DNA of 64,000 bases from Coenobita brevimanus (GCA_032717465.1 CM064653.1:39747555-39811554), one strand, 5' to 3'; shown: positions 10,496-25,803, counted from the stretch's first letter. The notes: generated by a model from the letters alone, not told the origin. Numbers and translations: made by a program.

Positions 10496-11204
10496 ATAAA
10501 TAATGCAAACTCTAACCCGTCTCTCCCACCCAAAATTTCCACTTGTAATGGATCATCTACAGATTTCTGATAATTTTTGACGTTACGCGGAACCTGTGAG
10601 TGTTAATTCTACTGTAGTACCAATTCTAGTACCAATAATACTATATACAGATTTTGAGAAACACCCGACATCATGCTGGCAGAAGGGAATTTTGGCATTG
10701 AGGGACATCTGCTTAAATGATCGATCGGAAAGAAAAATGCATATCCCTAAGCCTTTACTGTCATTTTTGGAACGCCTGTGGTTAAGAATGGTTAGCCTGC
10801 ATCCCACATTAGAGAGTGCAGTCAGCAAGATTACAGAAAGGCTAAACACAGTCCATCTGACTTGTTCGTGAAATTATCGTCAAATTTAGGGAGCTTGCAT
10901 TCCACTTTGCGATTTAAAGTTTAAACAGAGGATCATAAGAGATCAATTTTCAAACGGTACTGGTATTAACTGTCCTAAGCGCTAATTTATTTATTTATTC
11001 ATTTATTTATTTCCTTATCCATCAATTTAGCAACAATGCCTCTAGTATCTCAACTTCGCTTTCACCGGGGAATTAATAGGTTTCTGGCAACTTCTGATGT
11101 CAAGTTGGCGGAAGAGAATTTTGGCGGCAATTTTATACCCCAACTTTTATATTTTTTCGTAAATCATTAAGAGGGCAGACAATTAAGAGAAAAGCTTTTA
11201 AGAG
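10496..11204. other. Unassigned stretch
   Basis: No gene recognised. Overlapping frames of about 90 codons exist on both strands at 10583-10871, but neither has family signatures, splice context or unusual composition. A short (ATTT)n lies at about 10985-11013. Confidence 0.4.
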
Positions 11205-11805
11205 TTGGCCGGGCTGCGAGTTGGAATGGGTTGTGCATAATTCCAGCACTTTCCAGACCCGAGTGGGAAGGACTGGATGTGATTCCAGTTTCGATTGGAA
11301 AAGATTGGGGAATATGCCAGCCTCGAATGGAAGGGGTTATGTACATTTCCAGGCAATAATGGAAAAGGCTGGGTATGATTTTAACCTTAAATAGAAGGGA
11401 TGAGAATGATTCCAGCCTTAAGTGGAAAGAGTTGAGTATGATTCCAGCCTAAAGTGGGAAAGAGTTTAGTATTATTCCAGCCTTAAGTGGAAAGAGTTGT
11501 GCATGATTCAAATCTTAAGTGGAAAGAGTTGAATATTATTCCAGCCTTAACTGAAAAGAGTTGAGCATGATTCCAGTCTTAAGTGCCAAGAACTGAGCAT
11601 AATTCAAGGCCAAGTGTAAAGAACTGAACATGATTCCATTATTTCCAAAGTCACACTAAACGATTCATGTATAATACCAACCAAAATGGAAATGAATATA
11701 ATACATGTGTCCAGGTTCAGTCTTGATGGGTTGAGCATGAGTCCAGTCGCAAGTGGAAAGGGTTGAGAATAATATCAGTTTTAAATGCAACCTCAAGTGA
11801 AAACT
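11205..11805. repeat. About 33-bp minisatellite
   Basis: Roughly 17 diverged units of the form GAGTTGAGCATGATTCCAGC followed by CTTAAGTGGAAA. The best-conserved units are at 11400-11580. Confidence 0.85.
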
Positions 11806-12237
11806 CAGCCCACTTTTACTTGCCTTTAAATTGCTGTTCCTCCATGCTGAGTTGCAACTAAAGATTGAGACTAGAATATGATGCTAGTCACGAAGAAGTG
11901 TAAAGGGAGCAAATATAGAGCCGTGGTATAGTCTTCTGCCAACAAGCATCGGGAATTGAGCAGTAAAAGGAGGAATATCTCGGCCAGGTTAAGGAGGACG
12001 AACCACACGAAGAAAAATGACGAGACAGAGAAAGAAAGTGACAAGTTCAGCTGCTGCTTTTATCCCCTTTATTACGAGGGGTCTGACTAAGCTGTTTGGC
12101 GATGCAAGGATGAAATAAAAGGACACCATCTTGTTGAAAGGGCTGAAAATGTACATATGACAAATAGCAAAAATACTCACATTGCTGTTGTTGTTGTTCT
12201 AGTTCTTGTTGTTGATGTTTCAAGCTTACCCGAAACA

Positions 12238-12455
12238 TAAGGGCGAGATAGAGGGTGAGGGTAAGAGCAAGTAAGAGATGAAGGATAAGGGTGCAAGATG
12301 GAGGGTGAGGTCAGGGAGGCACAATGAGGCTGAAGGGGGCAAGGTAAGGGCTAGTGGGACAGGGTGGGTGAAGCAAGGTGAGGCAAGGCCAGGGTGAGAA
12401 TGGAAGGGTGAAAGAGGCAGGGTGGGAGTAAGGCAAGTAAGGATGGTAGGAATAA
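12238..12455. repeat. Purine-rich GGTGAGG low-complexity DNA
   Basis: Irregular GGGTGAGG, AAGG and GCAAGG units with strong G/A bias on the top strand. No gene is seen in it or in the adjoining 12456-12780. Confidence 0.75.
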
Positions 12456-12792
12456 TCAGGAAAATGACCATAGTCTGGAGGTTTTATGGAGTGTCTATAA
12501 AATTAATAATCTACCACCTTCTCCGAATAATGAATTTCGAAATTTAAAAAAAAACTTTAAATTGAAGAAAATAACCCTGCTAAGAGTTTCGTGCAGGTGG
12601 GCATACAAATAACCCATTAAGACGCGGTAAAAATTTATACTGAAAAATTAATTAAAGCAGAAAACTAATGAATGGCTTAGTGGTTCATGAATAATGTGAT
12701 TTTGGTGGCACGGAGTCGAAAAGTTTGGCCAGCATCATTACGGCTCTGAGCTTCCCGCCAAAAATTTTCCAAACCCACTAATGTTAAATATT

Positions 12793-12922
12793 CTCTCTCT
12801 CTCTCTCTCTCTCTCTTCCAAATCGTCTTCCCAACTCTTTAATCTTTCTTTCCCAAATCTCCTAAAACACTTCTTTAAAACTTTTCCTACTCTTCTTCCT
12901 CTCTTTCTTTTATTCCTGCATA

Positions 12923-12967
<45 letters not shown>

Positions 12968-13022
12968 GGATCGAAAGTGGGTCAGTGGGTCAGTCCGCTT
13001 TTGTCTGTCTGTCTCTGTCTGT

Positions 13023-13058
<36 letters not shown>
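12793..13058. repeat. (CT)n, (CT)n and (CA)n microsatellites
   Basis: CT arrays at about 12793-12814 and 12926-12963 and a CA array at about 13025-13058. The frames across them are artefacts. Confidence 0.92.
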
Positions 13059-13062
<4 letters not shown>

Positions 13063-13164
13063 TTTCCCCGCTGACTTTCCCGTGACTCACCAGAACGCGA
13101 CTTATCTTTCTCCCTCAAGCGCTGGCAACCCCTTCAGGACGAGCGCCTCTACTTCGTTATTATT

Positions 13165-13690
13165 CTCGCTGCCTCCAGACGATTTTCTTTAGCTCTGAGG
13201 GGGATTTTTCGAAATGGAGGGGTTGTATAGTTTCCATTAACCCTCTCATGACAGGAATTACTCTGGCACTCTATTCTGGCAACCATCAGACGTTTTTCCT
13301 CAGCTGGGAGTGAATCGTAGGAGCATGAGGGGGATAATATTGTCATCATTAACCCTCTGATGCTCGAGACAACTCTAGTAGTTTATATCGGGTAGCATCA
13401 GACGGTTTTTGGCTAGCTGAATGAGCCCTACGAATGTTAAACCTTTCGATTCCCTGCTGGCTCTCCTTTTTGCTGAATAAAATCGTCTGCCACCATTAAG
13501 AATATGTGCTCGAGTCGAAATAGCTATCCCATTCAACACAAGTACTTTTTCTGTAATCCCATGGCCTTCAGACGGTTTTATTCATCTCACAGTGGAGGGG
13601 TTAGAAGAAACGTAACAGTAACGGCTTCAGCGGGACTCATTCTTTTAATTTTAATCTTGGTGCTTCCAGACGATTTTATTCAGACAGGAT
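13165..13690. repeat. Cluster of CAGACGATTTTATTCAG motifs
   Basis: Variants of CCAGACGATTTTATTCAG and its complement recur at about 13173, 13287, 13397, 13475, 13567 and 13666, with ATTAACCCTCTSATG-type sequence between them. These are the inner and end motifs of the TTAA palindromic MITE family best seen at 22141-22341, so this block is probably several decayed or tandem copies. Confidence 0.6.
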
Positions 13691-13740
13691 GGGGAAGAAT
13701 TTGAAAGACTGGCCCGTAACCTCTTCAGTTTCAAGACCTA

Positions 13741-13761
13741 TTGTTGTTGTTGTTGTTGTTG

Positions 13762-13809
<48 letters not shown>

Positions 13810-13990
13810 GCAGTAGTAGTAGTAGTATTAGTAGTAGTAGTGGCAGTAGTGGTGGTGGTGGTGGTGGTGGTGGTGGTGGTAATACTACAACTATTACCGC
13901 TTTTACTACTACGACTACTACTACTTTTTTATAACGACCACCACGACAACCACCATCACCACTACTACTACTACTACTACTACTGATACT
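13741..13990. repeat. Trinucleotide repeat tract (TTG/TTA/GTA/GTG/CTA)n
   Basis: Consecutive homogeneous triplet blocks spanning 250 bp. The Val, Ile, Thr and Ser homopolymer frames on both strands are artefacts. Confidence 0.95.
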
Positions 13991-14161
13991 TCCACCACCT
14001 CCCACCATCACCACTACTACTGCAAACGACTGCATTTAGCTGAAGAGAAACGTACACTGATGTATTTTTAAACACTGATGGGGGTGACAAAGACAAAGCG
14101 ACGCCTAAAAGATAATGACGGTGCTTTGTGTACTGCATGTGTATTGTGACGGCCGGTATAA

Positions 14162-14188
14162 ACACACACACACACACACACACACACA
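14162..14188. repeat. (CA)n microsatellite
   Basis: A short perfect CA array followed by a pyrimidine-rich stretch. Confidence 0.93.
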
Positions 14189-14334
14189 TCTCTTCCCTCT
14201 CCCCGTCCTGCCCTCACTCTCTTCCCCTCCTCCCTCCCCTCCATATCCCCCTCTTCCACCTGCTCTTCCCGTAGATACGCCCCTCCGATAACGCAACGAG
14301 AGTCATTACATACGTGAACTGATAACAGGGTGAC

Positions 14335-14870
14335 CTAGAGTGAGACAAAGCTTAAGAGAGAGAGATAACAGAGCGTGTGGGAGTGAGAGATGACCCTAGT
14401 GCGGGAGATAAGAGGGTGTGGAATGACTTAGAGTGAGAGATGACCCTAGTGCGGGAGATAAGAGGGTGTGGAATGACTTAGGGTGAGAGATAATTGGGTG
14501 TGTGATAGCTTGGAACGAGAGAGAGCTTTAGAGTTAGAGACAAGAGGGTGTGGGATGGCTTAGAGTGAGAGATAGTAGGGTGTGGGGTGGTTTAGAGTGA
14601 GAGATAGTAGGGTGTTGGGTGACAGAGTGAGAGATAATAGGGTGTGGGGTGGCTCAGAGTGAGAGATAATAGGGTGTGGGGTGGCTTAGAGTGAGAGATA
14701 ATAGGATGTGGGGTGGATTAGAGTGAGAGATAATAGGGTGTGGGGTGGATTAGAGTGAGAGATAATAGAGTGTGGGGTGGCTTAGAGTGAGATAGTAGGG
14801 TGTGGGCTGGCTTAGAGTGAGATAGTAGGGTGTGGGCTGGCTTAGAATGAGATAGTAGGGTGTGGGGTGG
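14335..14870. repeat. About 32-bp minisatellite
   Basis: About 15 units of the type TTAGAGTGAGAGATAATAGG followed by GTGTGGGGTGGC. Two near-identical longer units occur at about 14385-14480, and the right end is more uniform than the left. Confidence 0.92.
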
Positions 14871-14889
14871 GGCGTTAGAGATACTCCCC

Positions 14890-15180
14890 ATCAAAAACGT
14901 AGCGGGCCGGGGTTAGGTTGCTCAGTTCAGCTATTTAAGGGTTGATATCCCCTGAGTCGCATTATGTGAGCAGTAAAAAGCAGCCATCCTTGGATTTAAT
15001 CCCCTGATGTCCCATATCCAGTTGGAACACCTTAACCCACTAGACCACCAGGAGTATTTGTTAGCTCTATGGTTACCACCCAGCGTTGTAAATGGCTTCC
15101 TGGATGACATGAAACTCCCTTGAATTATCTACAGATAGCGCTACATCGAGTAAGTGGATGAAGAGCGTCCCAATCTATAG
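14890..15180 (-). repeat. Composite M+S1 SINE, decayed
   Basis: On the minus strand a tRNA-like head (complement of CCCACTAGACCACCAGG) precedes a body with GCTGCTTTTTACTGC. The M module (GGTTACCACCCAGCGTTGTA on plus) adjoins. It has the same order as the better copies at 21525, 40012, 32700 and 55832. Confidence 0.6.
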
Positions 15181-15817
15181 GCTAGACTGGTTAACTACTA
15201 CATTCTATATCTCAGTAAATAAAAAGGAAAGTTGTTATTTTTTACCGTAATTGGGGAAAAGAAATTATGACTGGAAGTGTATGAAGCACTTTTCGGCGAG
15301 CTGTGAAAATTTATACGACTATGGCGCCGCTTGTTGCCGCGTTCAAAATACGAAAATTAAATATATAATCCCTTGATGTATAATTACAGGGCAATGAAAG
15401 GCCTTATTTATTCTTGCATCACGGGCCATTAGCAAGCACGGCCCGACATTTAATTCTATTAGTCAATTACACAAAAAGGGATTAACGACAGCGCCTGGTA
15501 CGATACCCTGCTGGAACGTTACTGCCAGACCGTCTCGTTGTTTACTGGGCCTCAGGAACTGGTTGTCTGGTATATGACCTTAACACACACACACACACAA
15601 AACCTGCCACCCATCCCCCCACACTCCTTTCACTCCCCATACCCCCACACACACACTAGTCGCCTTCAGTACCATTAGTTTTTGTTTTATTTCTTTGCTG
15701 AATGAATTTGTCTGTAGTTCGCCCCACTAGGCAGGAGATGGGGCGACCACCATCCACTGTCTCCATATAGCACTCCCTTCAGGTAATAATGGAATCCAAG
15801 AAACCATCTACTGTATT
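15181..15817. other. Unique-looking AT-rich stretch
   Basis: No gene recognised. The part at 15330-15480 looks non-repetitive, with TAATTCTATTAGTCAATTA-type sequence that could bind homeodomain proteins; regulatory function is only a guess. A short CA run lies at about 15583-15600. Confidence 0.35.
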
Positions 15818-15925
15818 AGTGGTCAAGTGGACTGGCGCACTCAACCGGATGTGCCCAAATAAGAGTTTAAGTCCAAGATAGGTGAAATTTACTGGTTACA
15901 TAATGCCACTCGAGGGCGGGCAACT
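15818..15925 (+). repeat. Decayed S1 SINE head
   Basis: TAGTGGTCAAGTGGACTGG and GAGTTTAAGTCCAAG mimic A and B boxes, followed by ACATAATGCCACTCGAG, which is the S1 body motif seen at 56150. Confidence 0.55.
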
Positions 15926-15999
15926 TTTAAATGTCTGGTATGAGCAACATACGCTTACACAAGCTCCACACACAGGGCTTTAGAGAATTTGTAATATCT

Positions 16000-16150
16000 C
16001 TTCCTTAGCGATTTATTATCTTGCCTGTTATTCTGTTGTTATTTTCTTTTCTATTTTTGATGGATACTACCGTAAGTCGATATTATAACAACCCAAATAA
16101 CACACAAGTGAATGTTAAGGTGTAATAAATTAAATCGCCAAAGATACGCT
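16000..16150. mobile_element. MITE related to 7110-7268
   Basis: The left end TCTTCCTTAGCGATTTATT is clear and the right end (AAATTAAATCGCCAAAGATA) is decayed. The centre is AT-rich and non-coding. Confidence 0.55.
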
Positions 16151-16261
16151 ACTAAGAGGTCTCCCCTATTACCCCCTTGGAGGTGCAGGGTCCCTAGGCT
16201 AGGTAACGAAGTCCACATTAGTTACATCAGCTTACTTCCTCCGTTCAATGAGACTCACTAA

Positions 16262-16428
16262 CACCTCCTCCTTGGCTACTGATTTTGCTCATTACACCTT
16301 GTCGTCCTATTCTGCGTTACTAAAAACCATTTCAATATCGTCACAATCTGCAAAAATAACGTACAAAAGGCTGCTAACCAGCCATATCCAAAAATAAATC
16401 GCTAAGGACGAGGTGTTAGGGAGCTTAC
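16262..16428. mobile_element. MITE related to 7110-7268
   Basis: The left end AACACCTCCTCCTTGGC and the right end AATAAATCGCTAAGGACGAG (then GTGTT) pair as inverted ends. The right flank GTTAGGGAGCTTACTTAAC resembles that at 7508, which suggests the element extends beyond the marked ends. Confidence 0.6.
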
Positions 16429-16639
16429 TTAACTGACGAAAACGCGGTTCTTTGCCTCGCGCGCCAACGAAAACACAACGCAATACTACAACATTTTTGG
16501 CAGATTTTTTTTTTTTTTTTTTGGGGGGGAGGGGAATGTACCTATAAACGTTGAAAAGAGAGTAAAATGTAATCATGCCTTTGAATGCAGTCTGGCCATC
16601 AGGATTAATGGAATCGAATTCATTTTATTTGCAGGCTAA

Positions 16640-17045
16640 CTTTCATGGACTTGAGTTGGTGTGCGCTGTCTGTAAAAAAATAATAATAATACAAAAACTA
16701 AAATAAACAATGAACTTGAGCTGGTGTGCGATGTGCGTAGGGGAATAAAAAACAAAAAGCAAAAAGAGAAAAATGAACTTCAGTTGGTGTGGGTTGTGCG
16801 TAAGGAAAAAAAGAAAAGAAAATAGATACAAGAAATAAATGGACTTGAGCTGGTGTACGTTGTGTAAGGAAAAAAATGGATTTGAGCTGGTGTGCGTTGT
16901 GCGTAAGGTAAAAAAAAAAAAATGGGCTTGAATTCCTGTGCGTTGTGCGTAGGTTAAAAAAAAAAGAAAGAAAGAAAGAAAGAAAAATGGACGAGCTGGT
17001 GCACATTTTCCGTAAGGGAAAAAAAAAAAAAACAAGAAAAAGAAA
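16640..17045. repeat. Minisatellite of TGGACTTGAGCTGGTGTGCG type
   Basis: About seven or eight units of roughly 45-60 bp, each with GAGCTGGTGTGCGTTGTGCG and a variable oligo-A spacer. Length variation sits in the A runs. The Phe-rich minus-strand frames (up to 130 codons) come from this array. Confidence 0.88.
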
Positions 17046-17316
17046 AAAGTTAACTGACCGCGTAGCCAACCTGTGTCATGCCGGCATAATCGTTACAGGG
17101 AAATCAGATGAAGTGACATATGATTTTCTTCCATGACCTAATTAAGAACAGATTAGTCCAGCGGTCACCTCAGGTCACTTCAGGTATTGTTACATCCAGT
17201 CTTTTAGGCCGTGTCAGATATTTTCGGATCCAGTCTGTGCAATGGAAAATATGGTTAGGTAGGATAATCATACTGAGAAATTGGATAAGACTGAGGATGG
17301 GAGGAGGCGTGTGTGT

Positions 17317-17317
<1 letters not shown>

Positions 17318-17350
<33 letters not shown>

Positions 17351-17530
17351 TAATTATGATAATAATAAAAAGCAGATATACTGTCCGACACCGAGCACAA
17401 ATAATCCAATCCCTGAGGTTCAACGCGCGACACACCTTCACACGTTACCACTTCGGCGCAAAATACTCACCGTCCATTTTGGGTACACACTAGAGTTGTC
17501 TCATTCAGGACTGGTGTGCTGGTACTAGTT
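17318..17530 (-). repeat. (TAA)n plus truncated S2 SINE
   Basis: A TAA array at about 17318-17347 is followed, at 17378-17530, by a diverged minus-strand S2 fragment sharing ACTGGTGTGCTGGTACTAG and CCACTTCGGCGCAAAATAC with the full S2 copies at 24364 and 25804. Confidence 0.65.
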
Positions 17531-18639
17531 TTTATTTTTATTTACTTATTTGTTATGACTTCGTTGGATATTGTGGAAGATCAATGAAGTCCCTTTTAAC
17601 GAAATTAAAATAATCACTTCCGAAACCCAGTCCGATATACTCGCCAAAATCGCGGCCTTTAAGACACCAAATCACTCCTTTAACCATTTAAGAAACCAAT
17701 GTATGAAAGCTGAGGAGACGAGACAGCTAACGGATAGAAATGGATGGATGAAGTAGTGGGTGGTTCATCCATATATAGAGCTCTCCAAGTTCGTGTGTTA
17801 AGGAGACGGCTTAATCTGCTCTGGTGGGGAGCCAAGACATTCTGGCTGCCTTATGACATCACTTGCCAACCGTGCATTCAATGGACTTAACAGAATCGAC
17901 AGAGCACGAAAAGGTGTATGGGAGGCAGAAAATTATATAGGGTAGACACTGATAATTCCGACTCTTCTCTTTAACACATGAGAAATGAAGATCTTAATAT
18001 ATGAACTATCTTGCATTTATGGACATGCACATGGCAAGACTAAACTCCTCCGTACTTATGTCCATTACAACTTCTCCCACGGACCAAATGAGCTTCCCTA
18101 TGCAGTCAGGTAGTTTCGCGCCAGCTTTCTATCAACCACCATCATTATCCGCTTCGTCATGCACATCTGCCTGACCTAAAACCGTTGTTGATCCTCCACA
18201 CTCACGACTAGACAAGAGTGCAAGTCACATTCACACAAGCAGGGAGAGAAAACAGCGTCACCCCCTCAACACGAGGACGTATTTTGTACCTTATACGTCT
18301 TGCCTTATACTTTTCATTTTGGTTTACAGGGGGAGTTTTGAAACGGAGAGATTAGATCATTTATAACATCAGCTCCTTCAGTACTTGAGTTTAATGGCAT
18401 CGTTAAATAATGATGTCTCGTGGTAGGGTGATTAAAATGAAATAATACGCTATTACAGTGACGAGGTTATAGCTGTCCAGCGCCTATGAAGGGGGGGGGG
18501 ACACCGGAATCAGCAACACAGATTAAAACAAACAATGCACATGATAGCAAGATCTATAGGTTTGTATAAAAAGTATGTTTTCACCAGTTCAGACATTCCT
18601 TGTCTAACCATCTGTCTATATTTCTATGGCCAGACACCA
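17531..18639. other. Unassigned stretch
   Basis: No gene recognised. The 61-codon plus frame at 17571-17756 has no family mark. A G run lies at about 18489-18499, and a part-copy of the TTAA MITE motif (CTCCTTCAGTACTTGAG) lies at about 18370. Confidence 0.4.
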
Positions 18640-18880
18640 CAGAGTGGCATTGTAAGAAACCTCAAACACTCCTCTGATTTAAACCCTTGTGAACCCCATG
18701 CTGTTGGAGCCCTTAAATCCATTTAATCACCAAGCTACATTTAGTTATATGATTACCATCCAACGTCGTAAAAGGCTTCCTGGGTTACACGAAATCATTT
18801 TAGCGTCTCATTCATTGCAGTGTCACCTACCGACAGCACATCGGGTGAGTGAATATGGTGGGCGCCCGTAGCCTACCTAC
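18640..18880 (-). repeat. Composite M+S1 SINE, decayed
   Basis: The S1 body at about 18640-18730 is followed by M-type sequence (TATATGATTACCATCC, GGCTTCCTGG and a GAGTGAATATGGTGGGCG end), in the same minus orientation and order as at 14890 and 21525. Confidence 0.55.
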
Positions 18881-19264
18881 CGCGGGACCTTATATAAACA
18901 TTTCAGTAAACGGGAGATAAGACTAGAGACGCATGCTACTTCCATACCTTTGTCGATACCAAAATTTTAATACCTTCAACCCAATGGTGTTAGCGGTTAA
19001 TATTTACTGTTACCTGGTGATTTTATTCGGCTTAGGGATGACGTCTTATAATGAAGGAGACTGATGACGACTATACCTAACCTCTCCAGATCGATAAGTT
19101 TATCCTAAGGTACAATAAGATAAGCGTTTGAAGACAAGAACATTTGTCACTGGGCTGAAGTAATTAGTTCCCATGCATCCGGTGACTTCCCCCGTTCTCT
19201 CTCTCTCTCTCTCACTAGATTCTATCTCCAGATGACTATTCAGTTTAGGGCAGACCTCTACTAT

Positions 19265-19345
19265 TCCATCTATCTACCTCTATTGCCAGACACTTTAATT
19301 CCGAAAGGGGTGGCCACAAACAAATCGCCTCCACGTCGTCGTAGA
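19265..19345 (-). mobile_element. LINE family A 3' end fragment
   Basis: The complement of TTGCCAGACACTTTAATTCC and GGGGTGGCCACAAACAAAT is the family A terminus, next to CTATCTACCTCTAT, a degraded (GATA)n tail. Nothing else is recognised between 19346 and 20272. Confidence 0.7.
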
Positions 19346-20272
19346 AAATGGGTTAATTAACGATATATTTAACTCCTCCACTTCAAAAGATCAATAAAAT
19401 AATTTAACAGCAAGAATAATGGCAAAAAGTCATCGTAGTAACAGCTAGGGCTAATGAATGGGAAAACTGACACACCGACTAACAGGCGCGCAGCACCGGT
19501 AGGAGACCGAAAGTGGTATTAGATGACTCGACTAAAATGAACTTCCTCGCCGATTTCTCCTTCGTACGTACACACACATATCCACACCTAAGAAAGCAGA
19601 ATCAGACCACGGCCAGACATCGGTGGGGAAAGCCAGTGGGCGCGTGTAGTACGCCGATGAGAGCAGTTTTCTAGGGAGTCACGGTGTTATTAAAACTGAG
19701 GTAGCCAAGGTGTAAGGAGCCACCCCACCCCCTTTTAAGATCATCTGTAACTGTGAGGTGTAATCGATGTATTTAGCAACAATACGGCCGTGTTCTATCA
19801 CTATCAGACGCTTCATGAATTAGGCTATCGTAAGAAAATAGGGCCTGTCCACACCTTCGAGCCATCAGATTTAATACAGCAGCTGAAGGGAAGTCGCGAC
19901 CGCTGTTCTAACACCGAACGAAGGCCTGTAATTCGTATTAATGTGATAGTTCGAAGCTTTGTTATACGTGGAAGCTCACGGTGACACCGTTACTTGTTGA
20001 GTAACGAAAAGTCTTTGTTCTTATGAAATCCTGCCTGCGACTTCCTCTCTGTCTGGAATTGGGGTAGAGGATGATCAGTCACATACTGTACCTGCATTAT
20101 TAATTATTGCACAGGCTTTGACTTACTCAAAGTTCACTCCGATATTTACTTAACCAGTATAACATAGATATCACAGCGTATGAAAAAAGTGTTTACCTTT
20201 ATTACACGTGTCTATTAACTGGATAATACTGTACTATGCGTTGAACAGACGTGACTAGTGCAACACGGAATC

Positions 20273-23502
<3,230 letters not shown>

Positions 23503-23638
23503 CAGAAAACAAGGACAGTGATTAGGGTATGTATGAAGTAATATGTTATGTCAGTTACCCAAAAATTTACATACCAGTCACAGAAAATTTAGCAATGACT
23601 GAGAGCCCAGAAACTTCCACACTCCTATGCTTTTATAT

Positions 23639-23850
23639 TTAACCCCTTCAACCTTATGACATATTTTTTGCTTTATATATACCAACTCCAGATGAATGTA
23701 TTTACTCTAAGATAGGACTTTTTTTACTTGTAAGGGTTAGATATAGCTTTGAAAAACTTGTTCTCTATTTGGAACTCTCCTAAACTGAATAAAATAATGT
23801 TCGCAGCAAAAATAAACTATAAAAAAAATGTCACGACACTGAAGGAGTAA
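23639..23850. mobile_element. TTAA-type palindromic MITE
   Basis: The left end TTAACCCCTTCAACCTTATG and the right end complement TTACTCCTTCAGTGTCGTGA pair, with inner motifs CTCCAGATGAATGTATTTAC and AACTGAATAAAATAATG. It lies in the 3' flank of the secreted-protein gene. Confidence 0.68.
23788..23793 (+). promoter_or_regulatory. Possible polyadenylation signal AATAAA
   Basis: The first AATAAA downstream of the secreted-protein stop, 286 bp after it, lies inside the MITE motif CTGAATAAAAT. Use is inferred, not shown. Confidence 0.3.
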
Positions 23851-23984
23851 TGGTTTGAAAAATACATAGTTAAATAAATGCATACGGGAATGCACTCAGT
23901 CTGTCAAACTGGTAGTCATAGAAGGCATTTCATAACAAAGAATACACATACACCATATATGCTATGAATTAAGGTAACATTTTG

Positions 23985-24040
23985 TCTGCAGCCACCCATT
24001 GCAGGATGAGGGTGTCGGGCTATAGACAGATAGAGATAAG
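23985..24040 (+). mobile_element. LINE family A 3' terminal fragment
   Basis: GCAGCCACCCATTGCAGGAT followed by GTGTCGGGCTATAGACAGAT matches the family A end plus a (GATA)n-like tail. Confidence 0.65.
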
Positions 24041-24190
24041 GTAGTTGTTTGTTTTGCTAATCCCGATCTGTCTGGCCAAGCAGACTCATGACTACAAGCA
24101 AGAAACTGCTTCCATGGGGCAATCCCACAGGTACAGTACATACACCATGTATGGAACTGGCACCCACTTGTGATAAACAATGCCTCACCA
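24040..24190 (-). repeat. Repeat family S5 fragment
   Basis: It shares GATCTGTCTGGCCAAGCAGA with the S5 copies at 25062 (minus) and, in complement, at 25683 and 26300. Confidence 0.55.
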
Positions 24191-24363
24191 GGGTTGGACT
24201 ATGGTTCTACCCAACATCAAGGTGAAGACATACTGTATATGAGGAGGTTTGACCCATGAGAGGATGCCACAACTTCTTAGCTCCATGCATGATGCACAGC
24301 AACAACATATGTAGGTTCCTTGTCAGTGCCAAGCAATGTATTCACACATTGTCAAGGGATGTT

Positions 24364-24735
24364 GGCTTTTTTTTTTTTTTTTTTTTTTTAACATGTCTGA
24401 CTTTGGGCAAAGGCTTCGGGTCCTATCCCCAAGGTCCAGTAGTCCTCCTACATCTCCATATGTCACCACTTCGACACTAACACCCACCATCCATACTGAG
24501 TACATACTAGGGCTGTCTCATACAGGACTGGCATATTGGTATTAGCAGGGGTACTTTTATGACATGTCGACAGGTCATCTGGTAGATCAGAAAAGTCTGC
24601 TTTTTATGACATTCAAATCCTTAAACTGTTTCCTGCCCCAGCCGGGATTTGAACCTGGGTCTATTAAAACTGCAGGCTGCCTCCCTACTGATTCAGCCAC
24701 TGCCTCCCCATTGCCACCAAATCTGGGGAATCTTC
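24364..24735 (-). repeat. SINE family S2, full-length copy
   Basis: On the minus strand it has a tRNA-like head with a B box GGTTCAAATCC (complement of GGATTTGAACC at about 24646), then the body, and ends in oligo-A (T run at 24367-24388). It shares ACTGGCATATTGGTATTAGC with the plus copy at 25804. Confidence 0.8.
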
Positions 24736-25061
24736 AGGACAGCAAGATATTTTGAAGCTTTTACTTCTGCAAAACTTTCAGGGAGATTTCAAGTGATTTT
24801 TATGCAGAGTGGAGTACAGTATCTGCTCATATTTAGCTTCAACTATTTTTTTTTTTTCTTTTTACCTTAAATTGGTTCAGATTTTTGCTCTTTTGCAGCT
24901 TATTTCACACAGCTCAGCAGCAGTACAAAGCAATACTATGACTCTACATCCTTTCCACAGCATTTTTTCAAGACTAGCATTATATTCTAGTGTTAATCAG
25001 TAGTCACAACTTGGTATTCAAAATGGAGAAATGGCAATTATAGGTCATTAAATTGTTGTTG

Positions 25062-25515
25062 TGCAACCCCAGTCTGTCTGATCAAGCAGATCTATCAACT
25101 GCAGGAATGTCATTGCCCCTACAAGGGCATCCCATGCAGTGAACCAATGTTCCTGAGGTGGGGTTTAGTGTGGAGGCCTGCTTCCTGGGTGGATGCCTTA
25201 TTTCCATCACCCAGTTAACAGGGGCACCACAGTAATCTCCATGTCATCCTATTACAGGTATTTGGTTATGTAGTTACCACCCATTGTTGTAAATTGATTC
25301 CTGTGTTGCAGGAAACCATTAGGGTTGCCATTCAGTGCAGAGCTACCTGAAGTCAAAAGAAAGTGACAATTAGTGACAGGAAGTGTGGGAGAAATAGAAA
25401 GAGAGGAGGACAGATACAAGAAAGAATGACAGACATGAAGGAAGAAGAAGGCAACACTATAACAAGGGAGTAAATGATGAGCACCCACACCTGCCATCAC
25501 CATGTTAGAGTAAAT
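25062..25515 (-). repeat. S5 repeat followed by an M-module fragment
   Basis: S5 (25062-25250) carries CCCAGTCTGTCTGATCAAGC. It abuts an M module (25257-25515) with GGTTATGTAGTTACCACCCA, then GGAAACCATT and a purine-rich middle. Confidence 0.6.
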
Positions 25516-25682
25516 AGGGTACAGTGACAAACCTGAGTTATTCTCCCTAACACCACAGTATCTGGTGGCATTTGTATGTTGATTTACTTCCTTGGGTTAT
25601 CACTAAAATCTCACTTCTGGGGACTATACAATAACCATGCCATACAGTAGCACAAAATGTTTTCTATGAAGTTTAAGTCTCA

Positions 25683-25770
25683 TCATTGAATGAGACAACC
25701 CTGCTGGGACAGTTACTTGCCTGAGGTTGCTGGGTCTGCTCAACCAAACTGATTGGGGTTGATCAACAAG
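25683..25770 (+). repeat. S5 repeat fragment
   Basis: GGGACAGTTACTTGCCTGAG then TTGCTGGGTCTGCTCAACC matches the S5 copy at 26440-26510. Confidence 0.55.
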
Positions 25771-25803
25771 AAGTCCATGTGTCACAGTCTTAGAATTTAA
25801 CAA

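Noticed and set aside
10583..10871. Overlapping frames of about 90 codons on both strands
   Set aside because: No family signature or splice context; both strands open over the same interval suggests chance.
13676..14035. Poly-Ile/Val/Thr/Ser frames
   Set aside because: Translation of triplet repeats on both strands.
24256..24545. Plus-strand frames of 69-74 codons
   Set aside because: They lie inside the minus-oriented SINE S2; the shared ending with frames at 17313 and 25965 only reflects the SINE family.
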